From NCBI GenBank assembly GCA_016196755.1, contig JACPXC010000025.1, positions 31,719-95,718 of the forward strand: DNA of 64,000 bases, in the 5' to 3' direction. The position numbers and the translations under genes were made by a program. A model generated the notes under the pieces. The model made no database searches, had not been told where the DNA came from, and worked only from the letters and a program-made list of their open reading frames with translations. The DNA is from Elusimicrobiota bacterium. Lineage in GTDB: Bacteria; Elusimicrobiota; Elusimicrobia; UBA1565. Positions 27,146 through 35,639 of this stretch are shown piece after piece; the stretch's first letter is position 1, and every line of letters begins with the position of its first letter.

Positions 27146-27805
27146 TCAGCAGTCGTCGACGTGGATGAACCAGACGCTCAGCTTGCCGGCGGCGTCGTGG
27201 ATAGGCAGCCAGCCCAGCGGCACTGCGGGTGCTTCCCTGTCGGAGTCCCCGACGACCTTGATGTAGTCCCCGCGCTGTTCCACGACGCGCAGGAGGGAGG
27301 TGGCTCCGCGCCGCAGGGAGGCGCAGGCCTCCATCATGCCGGGAGCCGGACAGACCGGACGCGATTGGCCGCCCCAAAGGAAGAAGGGGTCGAGCCTCAG
27401 GGTGGCCGACGAGACGGCATCGAGCGGCACGGCGCTGACGCTCCAGGACGAGTTCCGGAGCTCGTCTAGATCGACCCAGACCCCGCCGCCGGAGTACGGG
27501 TTGGTCACCAGGCGCGCCTTGGGCCCGTCGAGCTCGCTCACGAGAAAGCGTTTATGGACGCCGGAGCCGCTGATGGGCGTCAGGCCGCCGATATCCATCG
27601 CCCCCAGCGGGGCAAACCCCGAGTAGGCGCGGCGATAGGTGCCGACGACGCTGGTCGTCGACCGGGTCGGCGCGAGCGTCAGGATGGCCTTGGCCTCGCG
27701 GAGGACGCTCTCGGAGACCGCCGAGGCCACGACCTGATACGACTCTCCCGGCGCGTCGGCCCAGGCCGGTATGGACAAGCTCAAGAGCAGCGCCAGGAGC
27801 CTCAC
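27146..27805 (-). CDS. Exported hypothetical protein with possible SH3-like domain
   Basis: 219 residues with a signal peptide (MRLLALLLSLSIPAWA). The C-terminal part (ATSLLRVVEQRGDYIKVVGD then PLGWLPIHD) has the look of a bacterial SH3-like domain, which often binds cell-wall peptides. No catalytic motif is seen. It lies 12 nt upstream of the DUF4184-like gene on the same strand. Confidence 0.7.
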   Translation of the reverse strand: MRLLALLLSLSIPAWADAPGESYQVVASAVSESVLREAKAILTLAPTRSTTSVVGTYRRAYSGFAPLGAMDIGGLTPISGSGVHKRFLVSELDGPKARLVTNPYSGGGVWVDLDELRNSSWSVSAVPLDAVSSATLRLDPFFLWGGQSRPVCPAPGMMEACASLRRGATSLLRVVEQRGDYIKVVGDSDREAPAVPLGWLPIHDAAGKLSVWFIHVDDC

Positions 27806-27856
27806 CTCCTCTATACGCCCCTGGCGGCGTTGTTATTTCAGCCCCACACTCTGGCC

Positions 27857-28266
27857 ATGGCGCCCGCCGCCCCGTTCCGCCGGCCGCTCCTCTGGACCGG
27901 CCTGTTCATGTACGCGCTGTCCTGGCGCGCCTGGACCTACCAGGAGGTCTATCCCGCGATTCCATTCTTCTCGTGGATCCCCTATCTCGGCCCCGTGCCG
28001 GCCTGGCTGTTGTTTGCGGCGATGCTGGCGGGCTTCGCGCTGTGCCTGAGCGGGGTCCGGAGCCGCGACCGGCTTCGCGCTCTGGGTGCCGCGGCGCGGA
28101 GGCGCGCGCCCTCTACCGCCGCTCGATCGACCTCTACAAGAAGCTCCTGCCCTATCATCCCGGCGTCGGCGACGGCTTGGCCGGGCTGGCCGCGCTGGCG
28201 GCCGGGGAGAAGAAGGACGCCGAGGCCGTCGTCCTCGAGACGCGCGCGGCCCACCTCCGGAGATAG
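27857..28266 (+). pseudogene. Membrane protein with TPR-like tail, apparent frameshift
   Basis: From the ATG at 27857 the frame encodes two hydrophobic segments (LLWTGLFMYALSWRAWTYQE and VPAWLLFAAMLAGFALCLSG). After about 28085 coding sense moves to another frame that reads ARALYRRSIDLYKKLLPYHP then GVGDGLAGLAALAAGEKKDA, a TPR-like helix pair ending at TAG 28264-28266. One missing base would join them. It is either a real disruption or a sequence error. Confidence 0.5.
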
Positions 28267-28318
28267 AGCGGCGCAGCCACGCTCTCGGTCCGGCGCTAAA
28301 AAACCGTAGAATCGGAGT

Positions 28319-28783
28319 GTGTCGGTAAACTACGACTTCGCCCATCGCGAACTGCGCGAGTTGGCCCTCGAGGACCCGAGGACCATGCTCGGCATGCTCT
28401 CCGACCCCGCGGGGCTGGCCGCGATGGCCCGGGTCTGGAACAAGATCTCGGAGCTCGGCGGCAGCGCCAGCGGGGTGACCTCCCGGGACTTCGTCCCCGC
28501 GGTCCGGGCCCTGCCCGACGGGACCCAGGTCGGCATCGTCGGCCTGCCGAAGGCCGCGGCCATGTGCGAGGCGCTGATGGTCGCCGTCGTCATGGGGCCC
28601 AGCCCGCGCTACTTCACTCTCGAGGTGACGATGCGCGGCCCCGAGCTCGACAGGCGGGGGAACGTACTCTGCGAGTGGCGGCGCGAAGAGAAGGGGTACG
28701 GGCACGCCAACCACGGCGCCGAGGTCATGCCCGAGGACGCCGAGGGCTTCCTCAAGGCCATCGCGGCCCTCCTGCCCGGCTAG
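28319..28783 (+). CDS. Hypothetical cytosolic protein
   Basis: 154 residues, no signal or membrane segment, family not recognised. The GTG at 28319 is preceded by TAGAAT with a 6-nt gap and no ribosome site, so a leaderless start is likely. Its TAG stop lies in a CTAG palindrome that also gives the stop of the convergent gene. Confidence 0.75.
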   Translation: MSVNYDFAHRELRELALEDPRTMLGMLSDPAGLAAMARVWNKISELGGSASGVTSRDFVPAVRALPDGTQVGIVGLPKAAAMCEALMVAVVMGPSPRYFTLEVTMRGPELDRRGNVLCEWRREEKGYGHANHGAEVMPEDAEGFLKAIAALLPG

Positions 28784-29223
28784 GCCTTCAGGCGCAGGGC
28801 CTTGGCCAGGATCCAGGCCGGGCCCACGAGCAGGTGGAGCAGGTTGTTCTGGAACGCCGCCCGCTTCTTCTCGTAGACGGCATGGCCGACCAGCTGGAAG
28901 ACCCAGCCTGCCGCGAAGACCGCCGTGCCCGCCGCCATAGACATAGTGCCCGCCAACCAGGCGCAGGCGGCCAGCAGCGCGGCCATCGCGGCGGCCAGGC
29001 GCAGGTCCCAGAACAGGTAGACCGGCCAGAGCGCCGCTACGAGGGGGGCGGGGGCGATGACCTCGAACTGCGTCAGGCGCACCAGGCCGAGGACGATGAG
29101 CGGGATGCCGACCAGGTGGCAGGCCTGGTTCCCCGGCGTGCGATGGTAGGCGGCGTAGTCGGCGGCCGCGGCGTCCCAGGCGGGGAACGGGGCGCGTTTC
29201 GATAAAGCTAAGATATCGGCCAT
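28780..29223 (-). CDS. Mpo1-like (DUF962) membrane protein
   Basis: 147 residues with about four hydrophobic segments and the histidine pattern of the Mpo1 family: YHRTPGNQACHLVGIPLIV and GWVFQLVGHAVYEKKRAAF. Yeast Mpo1 is an Fe(II)-dependent dioxygenase of 2-hydroxy fatty acids; bacterial substrates are unknown. The gene is exactly bounded by two 4-bp palindromes. CATG (29221-29224) holds its start and the start of the divergent gene, and CTAG (28780-28783) holds its stop and the stop of the convergent gene. A longer frame to 29271 was not chosen. Confidence 0.8.
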   Translation of the reverse strand: MADILALSKRAPFPAWDAAAADYAAYHRTPGNQACHLVGIPLIVLGLVRLTQFEVIAPAPLVAALWPVYLFWDLRLAAAMAALLAACAWLAGTMSMAAGTAVFAAGWVFQLVGHAVYEKKRAAFQNNLLHLLVGPAWILAKALRLKA

Positions 29224-29656
29224 GAAAGTGACCATGCTCCTGTCGGATTTCGCCCAGGTCATCCAGGGCAAGCTCTACATCATGGGCGGCGGCTGGTCGC
29301 TGACCGGCCCCGTGCCGTCGCTCTCGGCCATCGCGGTCAAGATCGAGGTCCCGTGGACCCAAACCAACCGCAAGCACGAGTTCCGGGTCGAGCTCATCGA
29401 CGCCGACGGCCACCCCGTCGTCATGGTCCCGCCCACGGGGGAGGGACCGGTCGTCCTGGACGGCCATTTCGAGGTCGGCCGCCCGCCGGGCATGCCGCCG
29501 GGGACCCCGCTCGACGTCCCGCTGGCGATGACGATCCCCCCGATGCCGCTGGCGCCCGGCCGCTACGTCTGGCGGCTCTCGATAGACGGCGCCTCCCATG
29601 ATGACTGGGAGGTCGCCTTCACCGTACGGGCCCAAGCGCCAGCGGCGCCGGGTTGA
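29222..29656 (+). CDS. DUF6941 family protein
   Basis: 144 residues beginning MKVTMLLSDFAQVIQGKLYI then MGGGW, the hallmark of DUF6941. A predicted beta-sandwich follows (for example GRYVWRLSIDG near the end). Function is unknown. TAAGAT ends 7 nt before the ATG, consistent with a leaderless start. Confidence 0.8.
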   Translation: MKVTMLLSDFAQVIQGKLYIMGGGWSLTGPVPSLSAIAVKIEVPWTQTNRKHEFRVELIDADGHPVVMVPPTGEGPVVLDGHFEVGRPPGMPPGTPLDVPLAMTIPPMPLAPGRYVWRLSIDGASHDDWEVAFTVRAQAPAAPG

Positions 29657-29668
29657 TCCTTAGGGGGA

Positions 29669-29917
29669 TTACTTCAGGTGCTTGGAGACCAGCGCCGTCA
29701 TCTCGAACATCGAGACCTGCTTCTTGCCGCCGAAGACTTTGACGAGCTTGTCGTCCGCGTTGATGTTGCGCTTGTTCTTCTTGTCCTGCAGGCCGTTCTT
29801 CTTGATGTAGTCCCAGAGCTTCTTGGTGACCTCGGTGCGGGGGATCGGCTTCGCGCCGACCACGGCCGACAGGTCCGCCGAGGGCTGAACGGGCTTCATG
29901 AAAGTGCTGGTAGCCAT
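29669..29917 (-). CDS. SWIB/MDM2-domain protein
   Basis: 82 residues that are essentially one SWIB domain (IPRTEVTKKLWDYIKKNGLQ, NINADDKLVKVFGGK, VSMFEMTALVSKHLK). SWIB domains are eukaryotic chromatin-remodelling modules, but stand-alone versions occur in some bacteria, where their role is unsettled. The ATG has GGAGAC upstream. The Lys-rich composition suggests DNA or RNA contact. Confidence 0.9.
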   Translation of the reverse strand: MATSTFMKPVQPSADLSAVVGAKPIPRTEVTKKLWDYIKKNGLQDKKNKRNINADDKLVKVFGGKKQVSMFEMTALVSKHLK

Positions 29918-29990
29918 GATTTTGTCTCCTCTGTATGCGTCGTTGGGACATCATACCGTTTTTTAGGGGCTTCATGAGAGGGGGGATGGC

Positions 29991-30182
29991 ATGATTCGCG
30001 ACTCGATCGTCGACCAGCTCGTCACCGTGACTTGGGGAGCGGCCCTCCTGGGGCAGGAGGTCTGGCGCTGGAAGGCCGGACTGGTCGGCGACCCCCTGCC
30101 GGTGGGGGTCATGGCCGCCACGGCCGTCGCCTACGGCGCTTGGCGCCTCGTCCGGCTCGTGCCGCTCTGGCGCGCGGCCTGA
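29991..30182 (+). CDS. Possible small membrane protein
   Basis: 63 residues with one or two hydrophobic segments (VTVTWGAALLGQEVW and VGVMAATAVAYGAW). It overlaps the 3' end of the convergent methyltransferase by 52 nt, which lowers confidence. Family not recognised. Confidence 0.4.
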   Translation: MIRDSIVDQLVTVTWGAALLGQEVWRWKAGLVGDPLPVGVMAATAVAYGAWRLVRLVPLWRAA

Positions 30183-30931
30183 AGGACGAAGGTGGCATCG
30201 CGCGCGTTCTCATCTAAAGGAATAGGCTTGCGCCAGGCCGAATAGGCCGCGGCCACCGTGAAGCCGGCGGCGCGGGCGGTCCCCAGCCACTGCCTGATGT
30301 CGTAGGCGCGCAGGTCGTACTCGGATTTATAGAGCCCGGAGGTCTTGGGCGTGCGGACGCTCAGGAAATGGACGATTCTTTCCCGGCGGGGGCGGCGCTC
30401 GGGGGGCAGGGAGACCACCAGGTCGTCTAGCGTCAGGCCGCCCCGCCGCGCCTTCCAGTCATCCTCGCCGGGCTCCGGCCAGCGCCAATCCACGAGGTCC
30501 AGCCCCACGACGTAGACGCCCCCCGGCTTGAGAGAGCGCCGGGTCAGCTCCAGGTGGCGGCGCGCCGAGCGCTCATCGAGGAGATGACGGAAGGAGCCCA
30601 GCAGGCAGAAGGCCAGGTCGTAGGCGCCTGGGCGGACGAAGCTCGTCATGTCGGCCTCGAGGGCCTCGGTCCCGCGCGGCAGGCGCCGGCGCGCGTAGGC
30701 CAGCGCCCCGGGATGGGAGTCGTAGCCGGTGACGCGCAGGCCGCGCCGGCCCAGGACGCGCAGGAAGCGGCCGGTCCCGCAGGCCGGCTCGAGCCAGCGC
30801 GGCCCGCCCGTGCCGTGGCGCCGGCCCAGGCGCAGGAGGAAGTCCGCCCAGGACGCCGTGCCCTCCGCGTGGAGAGCGTCGTACCAGGCGGGCCGGTCGT
30901 AGAGCGCCAACGGCGTCGGCTCCCGGGTCAT
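30131..30931 (-). CDS. Class I SAM-dependent methyltransferase
   Basis: 266 residues with motif I LEPACGTGRFLRVLG, an acidic loop GYDSHPGALAYARRRL, and the later CLLGSFRHLL and LKPGGVYVVGLDLVDW motifs. This fits small-molecule or protein methyltransferases; the substrate is unknown. TATTAT on the minus strand ends 8 nt before the ATG and overlaps the -10 box of the divergent histidine kinase gene. Confidence 0.85.
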   Translation of the reverse strand: MTREPTPLALYDRPAWYDALHAEGTASWADFLLRLGRRHGTGGPRWLEPACGTGRFLRVLGRRGLRVTGYDSHPGALAYARRRLPRGTEALEADMTSFVRPGAYDLAFCLLGSFRHLLDERSARRHLELTRRSLKPGGVYVVGLDLVDWRWPEPGEDDWKARRGGLTLDDLVVSLPPERRPRRERIVHFLSVRTPKTSGLYKSEYDLRAYDIRQWLGTARAAGFTVAAAYSAWRKPIPLDENARDATFVLQAARQSGTSRTRRQAP

Positions 30932-30938
30932 TGAATGT

Positions 30939-30945
30939 CATAATA
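30939..30945. promoter_or_regulatory. Shared bidirectional -10 patch
   Basis: CATAAT on plus (30939-30944) ends 7 nt before the kinase ATG. TATTAT on minus (30945-30940) ends 8 nt before the methyltransferase ATG. Only 20 bp separate the two start codons, so both transcripts must be leaderless or nearly so. Confidence 0.55.
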
Positions 30946-30951
30946 GGAAAC

Positions 30952-31932
30952 ATGTCCGTGTTCGCGTTCTTGGAGCAGGTCTCCGCGTTCGGCGTCGTCG
31001 TCATCGACCCCGAGGCGCGCGTCGTCCTGTTCAACCGGGCCGCCGAGGAGCAGTTCCAGCGCCAGGCCGCGGAGGTCCAGGGGCGGCCGCTGGCGGAACT
31101 CCTGGTCCAGGCGGGCGCCGAGACCCTCGGCCGCCGTCGCGACGGCGCCCAGTTTCCCGCCGAGGCCGCGCGCAGCCCCTTCTCGCACGACGGGCGGACC
31201 TATACCGTCCTGTTCGTGCGCGACATAAGCCTCCGCCGTCAGGTCGAGAGCCGCAAGGACGAGGCCGTGGCGCTGGCCAGCCATGAGATCCGGGCGCCCA
31301 TCACCTCGATCGGCGTGGCGCTGGGGATCATGGCCCAGACCCCCGACCTGGCCCTGCCCGACAACGTGCGCCGCCTGCTCATCATCGCCGATCGCGAGTG
31401 CCGGCGCCTGCGCCGCTTGGTCGAGGATTATCTCAGCTTGGCCAAGATGGAGTCCGGGGGGGCGCCGTTCACGGTGGCGCGCGCCGAACTGGCCCCGCTG
31501 GTGCTCCAGGCCCTGGAGGCGGTGCGCCCGTCGGCCGACAACGAGCGCGTGGGCCTCGAGTTCGTCGACGAGGCCCACGGCGCCGCCGCGGTGGTCGACG
31601 CCGACCGCTTCGTCCAGGCCGCCGTCAACCTGTTCTCCAACGCGGTCAAGTTCTCGCCGCCGGGCGCCGCCGTGACGGCGACGCTGTCTTGCCGGGACGG
31701 GCGCGTCCGCCTGGGCGTCCGCGACCGCGGGCCGGGGATTCCGGCCGCCTTCCGCGAGCGCATCTTCCGCAAGTTCGCCCAGGCCGTCGATTCGGAGGCC
31801 ATACGCAAGAAGGGCACCGGCCTCGGCCTCAGCATCGTGAAGGCCATCTGCGAGCGCCTGGGCGGCAACGTGGGCTTCGAGAGCGTCCCCGGCGACGGGG
31901 CCACCTTTCACATCGAGTTTCCGGCCGCCTGA
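30952..31932 (+). CDS. Cytosolic PAS-domain sensor histidine kinase
   Basis: 326 residues: PAS domain (about 5-95), HisKA with phospho-acceptor H111 in LASHEIRAPITS, and HATPase with N-box NLFSNAVKFS (N226/N230), RDRGPGIP and KGTGLGLSIVKAI. There is no membrane segment, so the signal is probably intracellular. No response regulator lies nearby, so it is an orphan. The start at 30952 is favoured over an upstream TTG because CATAAT precedes it by 7 nt. Confidence 0.9.
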   Translation: MSVFAFLEQVSAFGVVVIDPEARVVLFNRAAEEQFQRQAAEVQGRPLAELLVQAGAETLGRRRDGAQFPAEAARSPFSHDGRTYTVLFVRDISLRRQVESRKDEAVALASHEIRAPITSIGVALGIMAQTPDLALPDNVRRLLIIADRECRRLRRLVEDYLSLAKMESGGAPFTVARAELAPLVLQALEAVRPSADNERVGLEFVDEAHGAAAVVDADRFVQAAVNLFSNAVKFSPPGAAVTATLSCRDGRVRLGVRDRGPGIPAAFRERIFRKFAQAVDSEAIRKKGTGLGLSIVKAICERLGGNVGFESVPGDGATFHIEFPAA

Positions 31933-32094
31933 GGGTAGCCGTCCTAGGCTCTTTGGCCGCCGCCGCTGCCGCTCCGCCGCCGGTCCCCGTCTCAAGAGAC
32001 TAGGTCCTTTGGGTAAGGTAGGGCCCAGGGCCTCGGTCCTTTGCGGCTTCCCGTTCAAGGCGCGATAATATCCGCAGGCGTGCGGGAGGTGGGG

Positions 32095-32727
32095 ATGCTG
32101 GCAGCGATCTTGGCGGTGATGACGGGCTGGACGTCGGCGGCCCAGGCGGCGGTGGCGCCGGTCCCTGGGGTTCCGATGATCCGCGGCGGCGCGGCTGTGG
32201 CGGAGGCTCCCCCGCAGTTCGACTATACCGCCACGGTACCGCTCAGCGCCGAGGACCTCAAAGGCGACAGGTTCATGGAGACCTCCCGGAACATGTTCGA
32301 GGCCTTCATCGCCCACCCGCAGGTCAACCTCGGCTGGCTGGCCGCCGGCGTCGCCCGCAGACGCTTCGAGGCCATCCTGCCCTTGAACATGGAATTCGCC
32401 CGCGGGCACGCCGAGGACGGCATCAGCCTGGCGTTCAAGGAGCTCGAGGCCGGGGGCAAGAAGCGTTTCGGCATCGCTACCACGTTCCAATACAACGGCC
32501 GCACCGTCACCGCCTACCGCTACGTGCAGGGCAACGGCGCGGCCAGCTCGATCTTCATCGACGGCAAGGAGGCGAAGGACACGGAGGGGAACCCCATCCA
32601 GTTCTTCTCCAAGGATGCCGAGACCTTCGGGGAGTTCGTGACCTGGTTCGAGGCTACGCTGGGCAAGCCGAAGGCCAAGGACGAGTCCTCCCCCGAGGCG
32701 CCTCCCGAGCCGGCTCCCGAAGAATAG
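32095..32727 (+). CDS. Exported hypothetical protein
   Basis: 210 residues with a signal peptide (MLAAILAVMTGWTSAAQA) and an acidic Pro/Glu-rich C-terminus (SSPEAPPEPAPEE). Family not recognised. The start is set by GGAGG at 32084-32090 and GATAAT at 32064-32069. This is one of the few first genes here with a normal leader. The next gene follows after 13 nt. Confidence 0.75.
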   Translation: MLAAILAVMTGWTSAAQAAVAPVPGVPMIRGGAAVAEAPPQFDYTATVPLSAEDLKGDRFMETSRNMFEAFIAHPQVNLGWLAAGVARRRFEAILPLNMEFARGHAEDGISLAFKELEAGGKKRFGIATTFQYNGRTVTAYRYVQGNGAASSIFIDGKEAKDTEGNPIQFFSKDAETFGEFVTWFEATLGKPKAKDESSPEAPPEPAPEE

Positions 32728-32740
32728 CAGCGGAGGTTCC

Positions 32741-34123
32741 ATGCGGCATCTAGCGGCGTTAGCGATCCTGTTGTCGGCGGCCTCGGCGGCGCAGGGCGCC
32801 CCGAGATTGGGGCAGGCGGAGCTCAGCCCGCTGGCCGATTACGAGGAGAACCTCAGGCGGACGGTGACCGACACCGAAGCCGGCCGCACGCGCCATGCCC
32901 CGCGCGGCACCGTCCGCTCGGCCTTGGCCGTCTTAGGCGAGCTCCAGCGCCGCAAGGAACTGCCCGAGAAGCCCGCAAGCTACGGCGCCATCCCGGCCGC
33001 CATGCATGCCGGCGCCGCCCTGCAGGAGCTCGACGCTTACGTCGACACCTTGGGGAACCTGGCCGGCGCCGGCGGCGAGGACGCGCGCATCGCCTCGATG
33101 CGCCTGATCGCGGCGCGCTCGCGGGAGCTCCTGCGCAAGGGCTACACCGACATGAACGGCGAGCTCGACAAGCTCGTGGCCGGTCATCCCAAGGTCTGGC
33201 AGGTCCTGATGCGGGCCCTCCTCATCGTCTCGGGCAACAAGACCACGGCGACGCTGGCCGAGGAGAAGGCCACGGAGCTCGAGGAGGCGCTCAAGGCGAT
33301 GAAGCCCGGCGCGGAGGCCGGCCGCCCGACGGCGGGTCCCGAGGTCGAGAGGGGCGACCTCAAGCCCGAGATCCCCGAGAACGAGCTGCGCCTCGTGGCG
33401 GCTCTGCGCGAGGACTTAGCCGAGGTCTACGCCGAGGTGGCCGCCGCCGACCTGACCCGCGGCGCGGCCGAGCTCCTGCAGGCCAAGGCCGACGACCCCG
33501 CTTCGGAGATAGGCCGGCTCTACGCCGATGGAAGGTCCAGGGCCACGACCCGCACTATGAAGGAGACCCGCTTGACCGGTACCGGCCTGCAGGCCAAGCT
33601 GGCCGGCCGCGTCAAGCGCGACGACGAGCCCCTGCGCGACGCCGTGGCGGCTACTCCTAAGGAAGAGGTGGCCTCGGCGGTGGGCGGCCTCGAGGTGATG
33701 CACGAGCGCTCGGGGACCGCCGCCCGCTCGCTGACCCGGGTCACCGGCTCCGGGGGGGAGATCGCCGCGGCCCTTTCGGCCATCGAGACCTGCAGCAACA
33801 TGGCCTTAGGCGCGGTGCGGGCCTCCAACGAGGCTGTCGACAAGGACAAGGAGACCAACGAGGCCCTCGAGGAGCTGGGCGGGCGCTGGGACGCGGCTTC
33901 GGCGGCCGGGGACGCTTCCGGGATGGCCGGAGCGGAGGCCGAGGCCAAGGCCAAGATCGCCGTGATGAAGAAGGAGCACAAGAAGGCCGAGGACTCGGCG
34001 AAGGGGGCCTTCATGGCCAATCAGCGCGCCATGAAGGCGCTGGGGAGGGCCGTGGCGGCGGTTACGGCGGCTTCGCGCGACCTGGGGTTGGACGAGCGCC
34101 GCGCGGCATACGCCGCTCAATGA
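32741..34123 (+). CDS. Exported helical hypothetical protein
   Basis: 460 residues with a signal peptide (MRHLAALAILLSAASAAQG). The rest is rich in Ala, Glu, Lys and Arg, so it is probably long helices or coiled coil. No enzyme motif was found. It has GGAGG before the ATG and is probably co-transcribed with the preceding exported gene. Confidence 0.78.
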   Translation: MRHLAALAILLSAASAAQGAPRLGQAELSPLADYEENLRRTVTDTEAGRTRHAPRGTVRSALAVLGELQRRKELPEKPASYGAIPAAMHAGAALQELDAYVDTLGNLAGAGGEDARIASMRLIAARSRELLRKGYTDMNGELDKLVAGHPKVWQVLMRALLIVSGNKTTATLAEEKATELEEALKAMKPGAEAGRPTAGPEVERGDLKPEIPENELRLVAALREDLAEVYAEVAAADLTRGAAELLQAKADDPASEIGRLYADGRSRATTRTMKETRLTGTGLQAKLAGRVKRDDEPLRDAVAATPKEEVASAVGGLEVMHERSGTAARSLTRVTGSGGEIAAALSAIETCSNMALGAVRASNEAVDKDKETNEALEELGGRWDAASAAGDASGMAGAEAEAKAKIAVMKKEHKKAEDSAKGAFMANQRAMKALGRAVAAVTAASRDLGLDERRAAYAAQ

Positions 34124-34143
34124 CTTAAGTTACTTAGGAACAG

Positions 34144-34160
34144 GCCCCGACTTGGGGGGC
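34144..34160. terminator. Weak hairpin between convergent genes
   Basis: GCCCC (34144-34148) pairs with GGGGC (34156-34160) around a 7-nt loop between the stops of two convergent genes. There is no T run, so termination is only a possibility. Confidence 0.3.
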
Positions 34161-34161
34161 G

Positions 34162-35100
34162 TCAGTTGCCGGACGGCCGCGAGGGCAGCCCGCCCTGCTT
34201 GATGGCGGACATCGCCGTGGCGATCATCCCGGCCACGTCGCCGACGTTGGCGGGCAGGATCAAGGTGTTGGTCTCCTTGGCCAGCTCGCCGAACTGGTGG
34301 ATGTATTGCTCGGCCACGCGCAGTTGGACGGCCTCGGCCCCGCCGGGCTGGGCGATGGTGGAGGCGACCTTCTTTAGGCCCTCGGCGGTGGCGGTGGCTA
34401 CGGCCATGATGGCGGCGGCCTGACCGTCGGCCTCGTTGATCTGGCGCTGCTTGGAGGCTTCCGAGGCCTTGATGACCTGCTGCTTCTGGCCCTCGGCGGA
34501 GTTGATCGCGGCGTCGCGCTCGCCCTCGGAGGCCAGGATGACCGCGCGCTTCTCGCGCTCGGCGCGCATCTGCTTCTCCATCGCCGCCAGGACGTCCTTG
34601 GGCGGGGCGATGTTCTTGATCTCGTAGCGCAGGACCTTGACGCCCCAGGACTCCGAGGCCTTGTCGAGCTCGGCGACGAGCATGGTGTTGATGTGGGTGC
34701 GCTCCTCGAAGGTCTTGTCGAGGTCGATCTTGCCGATCTCCGAGCGCAGGGTGGTCTGGGCCAACTGGGCGATGGCGAAGACGTAGTCGTTGACGCCGTA
34801 GACGGCGCGTTCGGCGTTGATGATCTTGAGATAGAGGATGCCGTCGACGTGGACCTGGACGTTGTCGCGCGTGATGCAGACTTGCTCGGGGATGTCGTAG
34901 GCCGTCTCCTTGAGGGAGACCCGCTGGCGGACGACGTCGAAGAACGGGATCAGGACATGAAAGCCGGCCTGGAGGGTCCCGGTGTACTTGCCGAGGCGCT
35001 CGACGATGAAGGCATATTGCTGGGGGACGACGATGGCGGTCTTGGAGACGACCACCATGACGAACATCGCGAACGCCCCGAGGACGATGATTATTCCCAT
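34162..35100 (-). CDS. SPFH/band-7 (stomatin-like) membrane protein
   Basis: 312 residues: an N-terminal membrane segment (IIIVLGAFAMFVMVVVS), an SPFH domain (VVPQQYAFIVERLGKYTGTL through the ERTHINTML region) and a Glu/Ala/Lys-rich coiled coil. It resembles QmcA/stomatin proteins of membrane microdomains. The NfeD partner is encoded just upstream, the usual pairing. GGAGGA precedes the ATG; the longer upstream frame runs back into nfeD and is rejected. Confidence 0.92.
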   Translation of the reverse strand: MGIIIVLGAFAMFVMVVVSKTAIVVPQQYAFIVERLGKYTGTLQAGFHVLIPFFDVVRQRVSLKETAYDIPEQVCITRDNVQVHVDGILYLKIINAERAVYGVNDYVFAIAQLAQTTLRSEIGKIDLDKTFEERTHINTMLVAELDKASESWGVKVLRYEIKNIAPPKDVLAAMEKQMRAEREKRAVILASEGERDAAINSAEGQKQQVIKASEASKQRQINEADGQAAAIMAVATATAEGLKKVASTIAQPGGAEAVQLRVAEQYIHQFGELAKETNTLILPANVGDVAGMIATAMSAIKQGGLPSRPSGN

Positions 35101-35108
35101 AGCTCCTC

Positions 35109-35543
35109 CTACTCCTTGGTCACGCGCAGGGTGAGGCCGTCCACCCCGAGGACTTTGGCGCGCTGGCCCTTGGCCAGCGGCGCGTCGCCGGCGTTGAAGA
35201 TGCTCCACGGCGCCCCGCGGTAGTCGGCCGTGCCCCGGCCGTGCGGCGGGGCGTCGGCGCTAACGACGACGGCGGCCCCGACCAGGTCGGCCAGCTTCTC
35301 ATCGGTGCCTGCGGCCGGCTTCATCGACTCGATCATGCGCCGGCGCAGGAGCATCAGCGAGCCCGCGGAGATCAGGGCGAAGAGGCCGAGCTGGGCCCAC
35401 AAGGGGCCGGCGAGTCCGGGGAAGGCCAGGAGGCCGACGACGATGGCTCCGAACCCGAAGAACATGAGGAAGAACCCGCCGGGCAGCACGACTTCGGCTC
35501 CCAAGAGGCCCAGTCCCACGACAAGCCAGATCCACCAGTCCAT
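35109..35543 (-). CDS. NfeD-family membrane protein
   Basis: 144 residues: three hydrophobic segments (from MDWWIWLVVGLGLLGAEVVL) followed by a C-terminal OB-fold domain (VGAAVVVSADAPPHGRGTAD then YRGAPWSI). It is the short NfeD type without the protease domain, partner of the adjacent SPFH protein. TACACT ends 7 nt before the ATG, consistent with a leaderless start. Confidence 0.9.
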   Translation of the reverse strand: MDWWIWLVVGLGLLGAEVVLPGGFFLMFFGFGAIVVGLLAFPGLAGPLWAQLGLFALISAGSLMLLRRRMIESMKPAAGTDEKLADLVGAAVVVSADAPPHGRGTADYRGAPWSIFNAGDAPLAKGQRAKVLGVDGLTLRVTKE

Positions 35544-35639
35544 GGGCGCGAGTGTAGCACAAAACCACAATATGGAGGCCTATAGCGGGGGGGCCCATAG
35601 GCCCCCGACGAGGACGGGCAGGCAGGCTATCCTTAGGGT

